Positions 34,758 to 42,794 of a stretch of DNA of 64,000 bases are shown piece by piece (position 1 is the first letter of the stretch; each line of letters begins with the position of its first letter). The DNA comes from Paenibacillus polysaccharolyticus (lineage in GTDB: Bacteria; Bacillota; Bacilli; Paenibacillales; Paenibacillaceae). The position numbers and the translations under genes were made by a program. The notes under the pieces were generated by a model. The model searched no databases, was not told where the DNA came from, and was given only the letters and a program-made list of their open reading frames with translations. The stretch is from NCBI RefSeq assembly GCF_900102085.1, contig NZ_FMVM01000002.1:62001-126000 (forward strand), read 5' to 3'.

Positions 34758-37079
34758 TTATGATTTGGAACCCGACTGTGACTTAACTTCGTTTTGGGCA
34801 TTGAGGGAAGCAATCAGCTTTTCACCTTCTACATCGAGATTAGGCAGGATGCGATCCAGCCATTTCGGAAGAGACCAAGCTTTATCGCCAAACATCGCCA
34901 TAATAGCCGGAACCAGAGCCATGCGAATGATAAAAGCATCAACTAAAATACCTACCGCGAGTGTGAAGCCGATCTGTTTAATCATGACATCATCAGTAAA
35001 GATAAAACCAGCGAATACGGAAACCATGATAACCGCAGCGGCAACAACGACACGACTAACCTGATTATAACCATGTATAACGGATTCCGTTCCACGGTGA
35101 CCATGAACATAGGATTCGCGCATCGAGCTAACCAAGAATACCTGATAATCCATGGCTAGACCGTAGAGAATCCCGGTTACGATGATAGGCATGAAGCTGA
35201 GCAACGGGCCGCCTGTATCGAAACCAAAGAGGGAGTGCAACCAGCCCCATTGGAACACTGCGGTTGTCATACCGAATGTGGCTAGAATGCTAAGCAGGAA
35301 ACCAATCGTTGCTTTGATCGGAACGATGATCGAACGGAACACAAGCAACAAGATGATCAATGAAAGTAGAATGATGATACCTACATAGATCGGGAAAACC
35401 TGAGCCAGCTTGGCGGACATATCAATATTTACGGCGGTAAGTCCGGTTACACCAAGTTTGACGTCATAGGTCTTAGCCATATTAGAGTCTGCTGACCGCA
35501 GGTCGTTAACCAACGTCTTAGTTAATTGATCGTTAGGGCCTGTCTTGGGAATGAGACTGAAAATAGCCAAATCCTCCGTCATCCCTAAAGGAGAGACTTG
35601 AGCCACGTTATTCTGACCCTGCAACTCCATGGCGAGTCCTCCCAGAAGCTCTGGTGTCATTTTGGCAGAGGCATTACGTGGTTCGGCCACCAGGATTAGC
35701 GGCCCGTTAAAGCCTTCACCAAAACCTTTCGAAATGGCATCATAGCTCTGTCTTGCATCCGTATCCAGGTTTGCTGAGGAAGCTCCCGGAATGCCCATTT
35801 CCATTTTAGTAATCGGAGTTGCGGCAAAACCAAGGACAAGGATAATCGCAATAACGGTTGCCCAGCGATGTTTAATAACGAATTTGACCCATCTGTTAGC
35901 TACGCCATGACTTGACGCTTCTGATGAGTTGGTAGCTTTCGCACGAGCTTTCTTCGAGCAGATTCGTTCACCAACAAGGCCGAGCAAGGCTGGCAGTAAG
36001 GTTAATGCAACGAATACGTTGATTAGTACCGTTGCCGCTGCGACGAGTGCCATCGTGGACAAGAAAGTGAGTCCGATGACGAGCATACCGCAGAGGGCAA
36101 TAATGACGGTTAAGCCGGCAAAAAATACAGCACTGCCTGATGTGCCAATTGCCCGCGCTGTAGCTTCCTGTGCGCTTAGGCGCCCGTCAATAATCATCCG
36201 GCGCTGACGATTGACGATGAAAAGTGCATAGTCGATGCCGACAGCCAAACCTACCATTAGAGCCAAAACGGATGTTACACTTGGCATATCAACAAATTTG
36301 GAGATCGAGAATGCTCCCCCAACCCCAATAGCGACACCAAGAAGGGCTGTGATCAGCGGCAGGCCTGCTGCAACAACGGAACCAAGGGTAATGAGCAGTA
36401 CGATGACCGCGATAACCAGCCCTACAATTTCGGCGGAACCAACCCCGATGGATACGGATTTAAGCGTTTCACCAGGCAATACCTTAATTTGTGTGCCTTC
36501 TTCAACCTTCATGACCGATTGAATAACAGAATCAAACACATCTTGCGTAATAGCAGACTGTTCAATCGTGAATTGGAACTGAAACAGTGCTGTGCTACCA
36601 TCCGATGAGATTAACAAACCTGGTACGGGGACGTTGTTAACCATGAATGGTCCGTATGGAGGCGGCGAGGCTGTAGCCGACTGGGCCAAGTTCATCGCAT
36701 GAGCCGCGTCCGCAGATGCCCCTGAGCTGTTCCCTTGCGCAGCTGCATAGTCGGCTGGATTAATCACTTTGTCCAGCCCGTATACTTCGCTGACACCTTT
36801 CATAATGGCAGCTGTACGTTCAGGTGTATCCAGCCGCTCGTTGTCCGGCGCTTTGAACACAACGCTTCCTTGACCGCCGGAGGCGGCAGGCAGTTCTTTT
36901 GCAAGCTGATCCAAAACTTTCTGTGATTCTGTTCCTTCAATTTTCATTTCCGAGCTGATGTGCACGCCGTTGATACTGATCATGGAGATGACGATCCCCA
37001 GAATGATCACCCAGCCAATGATGAAATATCCGGGCTTGCGAAAAGCGGTTTTTCCTATTTTATATAATAAGGTAGACAT
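34758..37079 (-). CDS. MMPL family RND-type transporter
   Basis: 773 aa with 12 predicted helices in two repeats, each preceded by a large extracellular loop. Family signatures: GLAVGIDYALFIVNRQRR at about 280-297 and, in the second half, YGLAMDYQVFLVSSMRE at about 645-661; the G-x-D-Y/M-D-Y aspartates carry the proton relay. It exports lipids, siderophores or toxic compounds with proton motive force. Related to B. subtilis YdfJ/YdgH. Its gene follows a tetR gene on the same strand after 80 bases, so local repression by TetR is likely. Substrate unknown. Confidence 0.9.
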   Translation of the reverse strand: MSTLLYKIGKTAFRKPGYFIIGWVIILGIVISMISINGVHISSEMKIEGTESQKVLDQLAKELPAASGGQGSVVFKAPDNERLDTPERTAAIMKGVSEVYGLDKVINPADYAAAQGNSSGASADAAHAMNLAQSATASPPPYGPFMVNNVPVPGLLISSDGSTALFQFQFTIEQSAITQDVFDSVIQSVMKVEEGTQIKVLPGETLKSVSIGVGSAEIVGLVIAVIVLLITLGSVVAAGLPLITALLGVAIGVGGAFSISKFVDMPSVTSVLALMVGLAVGIDYALFIVNRQRRMIIDGRLSAQEATARAIGTSGSAVFFAGLTVIIALCGMLVIGLTFLSTMALVAAATVLINVFVALTLLPALLGLVGERICSKKARAKATNSSEASSHGVANRWVKFVIKHRWATVIAIILVLGFAATPITKMEMGIPGASSANLDTDARQSYDAISKGFGEGFNGPLILVAEPRNASAKMTPELLGGLAMELQGQNNVAQVSPLGMTEDLAIFSLIPKTGPNDQLTKTLVNDLRSADSNMAKTYDVKLGVTGLTAVNIDMSAKLAQVFPIYVGIIILLSLIILLLVFRSIIVPIKATIGFLLSILATFGMTTAVFQWGWLHSLFGFDTGGPLLSFMPIIVTGILYGLAMDYQVFLVSSMRESYVHGHRGTESVIHGYNQVSRVVVAAAVIMVSVFAGFIFTDDVMIKQIGFTLAVGILVDAFIIRMALVPAIMAMFGDKAWSLPKWLDRILPNLDVEGEKLIASLNAQNEVKSQSGSKS

Positions 37080-37159
37080 TTCTCTTTTTTACACTCCTTC
37101 TATTATAAGTATGACAATTCTAATGGTGGATTATGATTAAAAAACATAAAAGAAGGGGC

Positions 37160-37777
37160 TTAAAATCCTTTTCGCAAATGATCAAACACCGTTTCCATAA
37201 ACTGCTCAAACGGGACTGCATCTGAACCTGAGCCTGCGGGGATTTGCTTACCGGGCAACAGTACGTTCAGTCTTCCTTCAATTAAGGGCAACACGGTGCC
37301 ATAAATAGCGCTGATCAACAAGTAAGTATAGATTTCGTCGTTTTGGCCGTTCGACAGGTCGAGCAGGGTTTCCTGCGCCTGAGTTTGCAGTCTGTGCATC
37401 GCTGCCAAATAGTGAGGTTCAAGCACGGGATAGGTTCGGGACAAGATGACAAGTTGATGCAGTCTGCCAATCAATTCGGACGTGAGTTGCATTTTAACCA
37501 GTTCATACATAATTTCCAGCAGTGAGGCATGATCCGGAATCTCTGTGATCAGATGTTCAAGCTCGGCTGTATTTGGCACAGATAGAGCTCCAAGCGCAAC
37601 AGCTTCTTCCTTGCACGTAAAGTAGTTGGCAAATGTTCTACGAGAGCATCCGACCTGTTGCACGATATCTTCTACCGTAAATCCGTCTAGTCCATGCTCC
37701 AGCGTCAGATTAAAAGCAACTCCGGCAAGGGCTTTCTCCGTGGCTTCTTTTTTTAAGTGTCGCAACGTTCGTTTCAT
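37160..37777 (-). CDS. TetR family regulator of the MMPL exporter
   Basis: 205 aa. HTH: FTVEDIVQQVGCSRRTFANYFTCKEEAV (about residues 34-61), followed by a helical ligand-binding domain. Located directly upstream of the MMPL gene on the same strand; the pair probably forms an operon repressed through the tandem operators at 37866-37901. Ligand probably a substrate of the pump. Confidence 0.9.
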   Translation of the reverse strand: MKRTLRHLKKEATEKALAGVAFNLTLEHGLDGFTVEDIVQQVGCSRRTFANYFTCKEEAVALGALSVPNTAELEHLITEIPDHASLLEIMYELVKMQLTSELIGRLHQLVILSRTYPVLEPHYLAAMHRLQTQAQETLLDLSNGQNDEIYTYLLISAIYGTVLPLIEGRLNVLLPGKQIPAGSGSDAVPFEQFMETVFDHLRKGF

Positions 37778-37865
37778 AATTTATACCGCCTACGCGTTCA
37801 CCTCCTTAAGATGGATTAAAGGAAAATATCCACAGTAACTCTTTTGTGAAAATAAGCATAACAAC

Positions 37866-37901
37866 AATTTGCCCAATGTGCAAATTTACTCATTGTGCAA
37901 A
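37866..37901. promoter_or_regulatory. Tandem TetR operators
   Basis: TTTGCCCAATGTGCAAA (37868-37884) and TTTACTCATTGTGCAAA (37885-37901), two 17-bp sites back to back; the first is an inverted repeat TTTGC-N7-GCAAA, the second has one changed base. They start 91 bases upstream of the tetR start. Confidence 0.65.
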
Positions 37902-38223
37902 TTTTTAACGTGAATGAATATCCAATAATAGTTTATTAATATGCACCTTATTTTGATTTGAAATTTGTACTTTATAGACACAGTGCATGCTTTGATGCTC
38001 TTTGGATTTCATCCCTGTAAATTGTTTGAATTATTCGTAAACCACCATCAGAGAACTATATAGACAAATGGAGAAACGTTTTTTCGAAAAAGTATGGCTT
38101 CATTAGGAAAGTATATCGATTAAATCAATACAGAAGGATAGAGGCTGAAGTTAAAATATAACAGTCATGACTTTATCTATAATTACGTGAGAAGTGGACT
38201 TGAATAAAAGAGGGGGCATATTT

Positions 38224-38326
38224 ATGCAGAAAAGTTTGATCTCAAGTGAAGAACGCTGAAGTTGACTTTAAAGGTTATGATGAACAGTTCATTCCTGATC
38301 TAATAAAAATAAAAAATAAATTTTAA
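38224..38326 (+). pseudogene. Short gene remnant with frameshift
   Basis: AGGGGG is followed at good distance by ATG 38224, but the frame stops after 11 codons. Shifting one base continues into a clean frame (VKNAEVDFKGYDEQFIPDL) that stops at 38326. Joined, it would be a peptide of about 33 residues. The LISVKNAEVDFKGYD pattern faintly resembles the first strand of ABC ATPases, but this is too short to assign. Confidence 0.25.
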
Positions 38327-38390
38327 AATATCCCTTGATTTTTCGGGAAACGTCTGATAGTGTAATACCTGTGATTTTGGAAAGTTGATT

Positions 38391-38638
38391 TATCAATATG
38401 AATTAGAGCTTTCCAGCAGATAATTTTTGACCACTTCTACCAAGGAGTTAAGGCCATACGGACAGCCGGGTCAAATGCCGATTGGCAACTTCTGTTGCCT
38501 TATTGATTGAGTTCAAAGCTCAAATTTTATAAGTTGGTTACTTTACAACCAGTGCATCTGCACATCAACTTGTGAAACGGTCAATAAGAGTGGTAAAGGC
38601 GAATTATTTGCTATATAGACTCTGATCCAATATTGATA
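38391..38638 (+). ncRNA. Large structured RNA, class not established
   Basis: A nested set of helices that I can pair by eye: TATCAATAT (38391-38399) with ATATTGATA (38630-38638); ATTAGAG (38402-38408) with CTCTGAT (38620-38626); AGCAGATAATT (38415-38425) with AATTATTTGCT (38602-38612); ACCACT (38430-38435) with AGTGGT (38589-38594). Inside are hairpins GGCAAC-TTCT-GTTGCC (38484-38499) and TTGAG/CTCAA (38507-38523). A three-way junction is closed by AAGTTG (38531-38536) and CAACTT (38566-38571), holding GTT/AAC and GTGC-ATCT-GCAC stem-loops. It is not coding in any frame. Followed downstream by a terminator. Its size and complexity bring to mind the raiA-motif RNAs of Bacillota, but I cannot confirm this. 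It could be an independent ncRNA or the leader of the spermidine operon. Confidence 0.7.
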
Positions 38639-38724
38639 TACATGAAGAAGCTTTCCGCTGAAGGGGTTCTTATGGACTTTTTTGGTCAAGGAGTCTTCAC
38701 GTCTTTTTTATGATGTATATCGAC

Positions 38725-38779
38725 AAGCAAGTGTGATGGTGTGCGCAAAAGTGCGACATTTTTCACCTTGCTTTTTTTA
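38725..38779 (+). terminator. Terminator or attenuator in the spermidine-operon leader
   Basis: AAGCAAG-T-GTGA pairs with TCAC-CTTGCTT, enclosing a smaller CGC/GCG hairpin, and is followed directly by T7. Lies 118 bases before the carboxynorspermidine synthase ATG, with no protein gene upstream on this strand. Confidence 0.7.
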
Positions 38780-38896
38780 TTGTATCAGGAGCGGGTGGAC
38801 GTTGCATAATGAAACAATACAACTGCGAACGTCTTGGAATTTTACGAAAAAAACAAAAACTAAAAAACCTGATTATGGGGATAGGAGAATGAGAAA

Positions 38897-40141
38897 ATGG
38901 GAAAAGCACTAATCATCGGCGCCGGCGGCGTGGCTTCTGTAGCAGTACACAAATGCGTTCAAAACAGCGAGGTTTTTGAAGAAATCTGTATCGCAAGCCG
39001 TACCAAATCCAAATGTGATGATCTGAAAGCAAAATTGGATGGCGGCAAAACAAAAATTACAACAGCTCAAGTGGACGCGGACAATGTAGAAGAGCTGATT
39101 GCATTGATCAACGAGTTCCAACCGGATATCGTAATGAACTTGGCGTTACCATACCAGGATCTGACGATCATGGATGCTTGCTTGGCTACGAAAACAAACT
39201 ACATGGATACAGCAAACTATGAGCCGGAAGATACGGCAAAATTCGAATATAGCTGGCAATGGGATTACAAAGAGCGTTTCGAAAAAGCAGGCATCACTGC
39301 ATTGCTGGGTAGCGGATTTGACCCTGGCGTAACGGGCGTATTCTCCGCATACGCATTGAAACACTATTTTGACGAGATCGAATATATCGATATCCTCGAT
39401 TGCAATGGCGGCGACCATGGTTACCCATTTGCTACCAACTTCAACCCTGAGATCAACATTCGTGAAGTTTCTGCAAACGGCAGATACTGGGAGAATGGTG
39501 AATGGATCGAAACTAAACCGATGGAAATCAAACGTGTGTACGACTTCAAAGAAGTTGGCGAAAAAGATATGTACCTGTTGTACCATGAAGAGCTGGAGTC
39601 TCTGGCGAAAAATATCCCTGGCTTGAAACGTATCCGTTTCTTCATGACATTTGGTCAAAGCTATCTGACTCACCTGAAAGCTCTGGAAAACGTAGGCATG
39701 ACTTCCATCGAGCCGATCGAGTTCGAAGGAAAACAAATCATTCCTTTGCAATTCCTGAAAGCTGTTCTGCCTGATCCGGCGTCCCTCGGACCTCGTACAG
39801 TAGGTAAAACGAACATCGGTTGTATCTTCAAAGGTAAAAAAGACGGTCAAGACAAAACATATTATGTGTACAACATCTGTGATCACCAAGAGTGCTATAA
39901 GGAAGTTGGTTCCCAAGCGATCTCTTACACAACTGGTGTACCGGCAATGATCGGTGCGGCTATGGTGATGACAGGAAAATGGAACAAACCAGGCGTATAC
40001 AACGTGGAAGAGTTCAACCCGGATCCATTCATGGAAGAACTGAACAAATGGGGACTTCCTTGGGTAGAAGACTTCAATCCGGTTCTCGTGGATGAGCTGC
40101 CAGAAGAGTCCAAAGCAAAAGAATCGGAGCTTGTTCGCTAA
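38897..40141 (+). CDS. Carboxynorspermidine/carboxyspermidine dehydrogenase (saccharopine dehydrogenase family)
   Basis: 414 aa. Condenses aspartate beta-semialdehyde with putrescine (or diaminopropane) and reduces the product with NAD(P)H to carboxyspermidine (or carboxynorspermidine), the first step of the decarboxylase-independent-of-SAM spermidine route. N-terminal Rossmann motif ALIIGAGGVASVAVHKC, SRTKSKCDDL, then MNLALPYQDLTIMDACL and GSGFDPGVTGVFSAYA, characteristic of this family. AGGAGA lies 8 bases upstream of the ATG. The decarboxylase gene follows after one base. A hairpin terminator and a structured RNA lie upstream and may control it. Highly biased codon use (GGC/AAA, CTG) suggests good expression. 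Confidence 0.93.
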   Translation: MGKALIIGAGGVASVAVHKCVQNSEVFEEICIASRTKSKCDDLKAKLDGGKTKITTAQVDADNVEELIALINEFQPDIVMNLALPYQDLTIMDACLATKTNYMDTANYEPEDTAKFEYSWQWDYKERFEKAGITALLGSGFDPGVTGVFSAYALKHYFDEIEYIDILDCNGGDHGYPFATNFNPEINIREVSANGRYWENGEWIETKPMEIKRVYDFKEVGEKDMYLLYHEELESLAKNIPGLKRIRFFMTFGQSYLTHLKALENVGMTSIEPIEFEGKQIIPLQFLKAVLPDPASLGPRTVGKTNIGCIFKGKKDGQDKTYYVYNICDHQECYKEVGSQAISYTTGVPAMIGAAMVMTGKWNKPGVYNVEEFNPDPFMEELNKWGLPWVEDFNPVLVDELPEESKAKESELVR

Positions 40142-40142
40142 C

Positions 40143-41270
40143 ATGCGGTTCGAGCAATTACCGACACCCTGTTTTGTTGTTGACGAAGGTCTGATTGAGA
40201 AAAACTTGAAAATCCTGAACGGTGTAATGCAGCGTACAGGAGCGAAAATCGTGCTTGCGCAGAAGGCGTTCTCCATGACGGCGATGTATCCGCTTATTGG
40301 AGAATACTTGAGCGGTGCGACTGCGAGCGGTTTGTATGAAGCGCGTCTTGGTCACGAAGAGATGGGCAAAGAGAATCATGTCTTTGCTCCGGCTTTTCGT
40401 GAGGAAGAGATGGATGAGATTGTTGCGATCTGTGATCACATCATTTTTAATTCCTTTTCCCAACTGGCAAAATTCAAGGATAAAGCACTGCAAGCGGGCT
40501 GTAAGGTTGGTTTGCGTGTAAACCCGGAATGCTCCACTCAGGAAGGACATGAGATCTATGATCCGTGTGCTCCAGGTTCACGTTTCGGCGCGAAGCAGGA
40601 GGATTTCCGTGCAGAGTTGCTTGAAGGGGTATCTGGACTGCACTTCCACACGCTGTGCCAGCAAAACTCGGACGACTTGGAAACAACGTTGAATGCATTT
40701 GTTGAGAAGTTCGGACAATGGTTGCCGCAGATGGAATGGATTAACTTCGGCGGAGGACACCATATTACCCGTGAAGATTACGACATCCCAAGACTCGAAG
40801 CTTGCATTAAACGGATGCAAAATGATTATGGTCTGGAAGTGTACCTGGAGCCGGGAGAAGCGGTTGCACTTAATGCAGGTTATCTGGTGACTTCCGTACT
40901 GGACTTCCACAAGAATGGCATGGATATTGCGATTTTGGATACTTCTGCAACTTGTCATATGCCAGATGTTCTGGAGATGCCGTATCGTCCGCCATTGATT
41001 GGATCGGGTGAAGTGGGCGAGAAAGCTCACCTGTATCGTCTAGGTGGTCAAACATGTCTGTCTGGTGACGTGATTGGCGACTATTCATTCGATGAGCCTT
41101 TGAAAGAAGGCGACCGTCTCGTATTTGAAGACATGGCGATCTACTCCATGGTTAAAACCAATACGTTTAACGGCATGCCGCTTCCTGCCATTGCGGTTAA
41201 ACGCAAGGATGGAGATTGCGAAGTTGTACGTGAATTCGGATATCAGGATTTCAAAATGCGATTGGCATAA
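40143..41270 (+). CDS. nspC: Carboxynorspermidine decarboxylase NspC
   Basis: 375 aa PLP enzyme of the alanine-racemase/ornithine-decarboxylase fold (group IV). Decarboxylates carboxyspermidine/carboxynorspermidine to spermidine/norspermidine. The PLP lysine is in VLAQKAFSM (about residue 41), phosphate loop INFGGGHH (about 200-207), EPGEA (about 239-243), and the C-terminal catalytic segment ATCHMPDVLEMPYRP with the conserved Cys/Asp. Starts one base after the dehydrogenase stop; the ribosome site GGAG lies inside that gene. Ends at a strong terminator. With the preceding gene it forms a complete two-step operon from putrescine to spermidine. Confidence 0.94.
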   Translation: MRFEQLPTPCFVVDEGLIEKNLKILNGVMQRTGAKIVLAQKAFSMTAMYPLIGEYLSGATASGLYEARLGHEEMGKENHVFAPAFREEEMDEIVAICDHIIFNSFSQLAKFKDKALQAGCKVGLRVNPECSTQEGHEIYDPCAPGSRFGAKQEDFRAELLEGVSGLHFHTLCQQNSDDLETTLNAFVEKFGQWLPQMEWINFGGGHHITREDYDIPRLEACIKRMQNDYGLEVYLEPGEAVALNAGYLVTSVLDFHKNGMDIAILDTSATCHMPDVLEMPYRPPLIGSGEVGEKAHLYRLGGQTCLSGDVIGDYSFDEPLKEGDRLVFEDMAIYSMVKTNTFNGMPLPAIAVKRKDGDCEVVREFGYQDFKMRLA

Positions 41271-41339
41271 TACTTTATTATATATCCGAGCAATATAGAG
41301 ATATTACAATAGAGAGTAATAATATTGCAGTACAAGTAA

Positions 41340-41389
41340 AAGGCTGTCCAAGGTCACAACTTAGTGTGACCAGAGGACAGCCTTTTTTG
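41340..41389 (+). terminator. Strong terminator of the spermidine operon
   Basis: AAGGCTGTCC/GGACAGCCTT outer stem, GTCACA/TGTGAC inner stem, then T6. Also suited to the convergent SDR gene. Confidence 0.9.
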
Positions 41390-41399
41390 GCTACTTCTA

Positions 41400-42182
41400 T
41401 TATTCGTTAGAATCGACAGGTTTGCTTGCAGCTCTTGCGGCATAGGGGAAGATTGGGTCTTTCAGTTCGAATTCATACGTTAGACCATTCACAATACCTA
41501 CAACATGTTTGCTGTCATAGAGATCGAGTAAAAATCCAGCCATTTGCTCGGCTGTATGGAACTTGGGCACACGGCCTTCGTACTGGAACTGATCCAGATC
41601 AAAGGCACGTTCAGCAAACTCAGTTTCTGTGGCCGCAGGTGCCAGCACTTTGGCTTGCATTGGAGCGCCTTTGCTTTGGAGTTCTTGTGCTAGCCCTTCG
41701 GTAAAGGCACTGACATAAAACTTCGTGGCACAATAGGTCACCGCATCTGGAACGATAGTGTAGCCGCCCCCTGAAGAGATGTTGATGATCTGCGTGCCCG
41801 GAGTATTGGCATAATCCCGAACATACAGAGTGGAGAGAATCGTCAGTGCTTCAATATTCAGATGAAGCATTTGCTCAATTTTAGGCAAATTTTGCTCACC
41901 GATCGAAGCAAAGTTGCCAAAGCCTGCGTTGTTGATCCATGTTTCAATGGAGTAACCTTTCAAGCTATCATAGAAAGCATGTACATCTGCGGCAATGGAC
42001 AAATCCACTGGACGAACAACAACATCGAGTTCCGAGTTGAGTTCGGCGATTTTATTTTTTAACATATCCAATGCTTCAGTTCTGCGGGCTGCTAAAATGA
42101 GATGTTTGCCTCTGGCTGCAAAAGCCAAAGCGGCTTCATACCCAATGCCTGAGCTGGCACCGGTAATAACGGTATATTTCAT
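41400..42182 (-). CDS. Short-chain dehydrogenase/reductase (SDR)
   Basis: 260 aa classical SDR. Cofactor motif TGASSGIG (residues 7-14), NNAG (about 83-86), ISSGGGY with the catalytic Ser, and YCATKFYVSAFTEGL with catalytic Tyr and Lys. R residues after the second strand (AARRTEAL) indicate NADP(H). The start at 42182 has AGGAGG 7 bases upstream (reverse strand); an ATG seven codons earlier does not. Divergent from a MerR gene and driven by a MerR-type promoter, which points to aldehyde or ketone stress. Confidence 0.9.
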   Translation of the reverse strand: MKYTVITGASSGIGYEAALAFAARGKHLILAARRTEALDMLKNKIAELNSELDVVVRPVDLSIAADVHAFYDSLKGYSIETWINNAGFGNFASIGEQNLPKIEQMLHLNIEALTILSTLYVRDYANTPGTQIINISSGGGYTIVPDAVTYCATKFYVSAFTEGLAQELQSKGAPMQAKVLAPAATETEFAERAFDLDQFQYEGRVPKFHTAEQMAGFLLDLYDSKHVVGIVNGLTYEFELKDPIFPYAARAASKPVDSNE

Positions 42183-42235
42183 ATGAATTCCTCCTGGGAT
42201 CAATTCCTTATATATTGTGGGATGACCACGAATTG

Positions 42236-42266
42236 ATTATACTGATTAGAGTTTACTCTAAGTCAA
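42236..42266 (-). promoter_or_regulatory. MerR-type promoter of the SDR gene
   Basis: On the reverse strand TTGACT (42261-42266), 19-bp spacer, TATAAT (42236-42241). The perfect-edge dyad TTAGAGTTTACTCTAA (42246-42261) fills the spacer; same geometry and half-site (TAGAGT) as the adh promoter at 26376-26406. Confidence 0.82.
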
Positions 42267-42294
42267 GCCATCCGAAGGAGGAGGTGAAACAACC

Positions 42295-42651
42295 ATGCAT
42301 ACGATCGGAGAAGTCGCCGAGATGCTGGGCATCAGTGCACATACACTACGTTATTATGAGAAGGAACAAATTATAATTCCTTTGCGTGACTCCAGTGGGG
42401 ACAGGCGCTATAATGAGTCGCATCTTAAATGGCTGCAGTTTGTCATCAAGCTAAAAGAAACACAAATGCCGATTGCGATAATCAAACAGTATGCTTCTTT
42501 ATTTCAAGAAGGTGAGCATACGGCTCCAGAACGTTTAAAGTTGCTCGAGAACCATAAAAAAGCCGTTGAAGATCAGATGAATACCCTTCATGCGGCGAAT
42601 GAAATGCTTGAACTTAAAATCACAGCATATCGATCCTTTATCGGGAAATAA
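42295..42651 (+). CDS. MerR family regulator
   Basis: 118 aa. HTH and wing TIGEVAEMLGISAHTLRYYEKEQIIIPLRDSSGDRRY, then a short dimerisation helix. No cysteine in the C-terminal part, so metal or thiol sensing is unlikely; aldehyde-type ligands are plausible. Closely resembles the MerR at 25809-26231 in layout. GGAGGAGGTGA precedes the ATG. Predicted to switch on the divergent SDR gene through the dyad at 42246-42261. Confidence 0.9.
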   Translation: MHTIGEVAEMLGISAHTLRYYEKEQIIIPLRDSSGDRRYNESHLKWLQFVIKLKETQMPIAIIKQYASLFQEGEHTAPERLKLLENHKKAVEDQMNTLHAANEMLELKITAYRSFIGK

Positions 42652-42794
42652 TGTAACGTAGAAAGAATGCGATCGGAAGACTGAACTAACTTTTGGATTG
42701 CCCTTCTATTGCCAAATGTGTGATTTTTGTTATAGACTATTTTTTATGTTTGTTAAAATTTATCGTGTTTATCGTTTATCAAGGGGGAAATGGA

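Larger units (their letters stand above)
37778..38896. other. 1.1 kb non-coding stretch before the spermidine genes
   Basis: Contains, in order: the tetR promoter area and operators (to 37901), about 300 AT-rich bases with no gene, a frame-shifted gene remnant (38224-38326), the structured RNA (38391-38638), a possible long-range TGAAGA/TCTTCA pairing (38642-38697), and a terminator (38725-38779) 118 bases before the next start codon. The frames open through 38682-38896 lack a ribosome site. Confidence 0.65.

Noticed and set aside
38400..38640. Possible transposase remnant on the reverse strand
   Set aside because: A few residues (LIDRFT) recall transposase cores, but there are many stops in that frame, no terminal repeats, and the forward-strand helices explain the region better.
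38682..38912. Forward open frame (about 76 codons) before carboxynorspermidine synthase
   Set aside because: Runs through a terminator hairpin and into the next start codon; no ribosome site and no recognisable protein.
39146..40276. Long reverse-strand open frame (about 376 codons) opposite carboxynorspermidine synthase
   Set aside because: It mirrors the strongly biased codons of the true gene, has no ribosome site and encodes a Phe/His-rich sequence without any domain.
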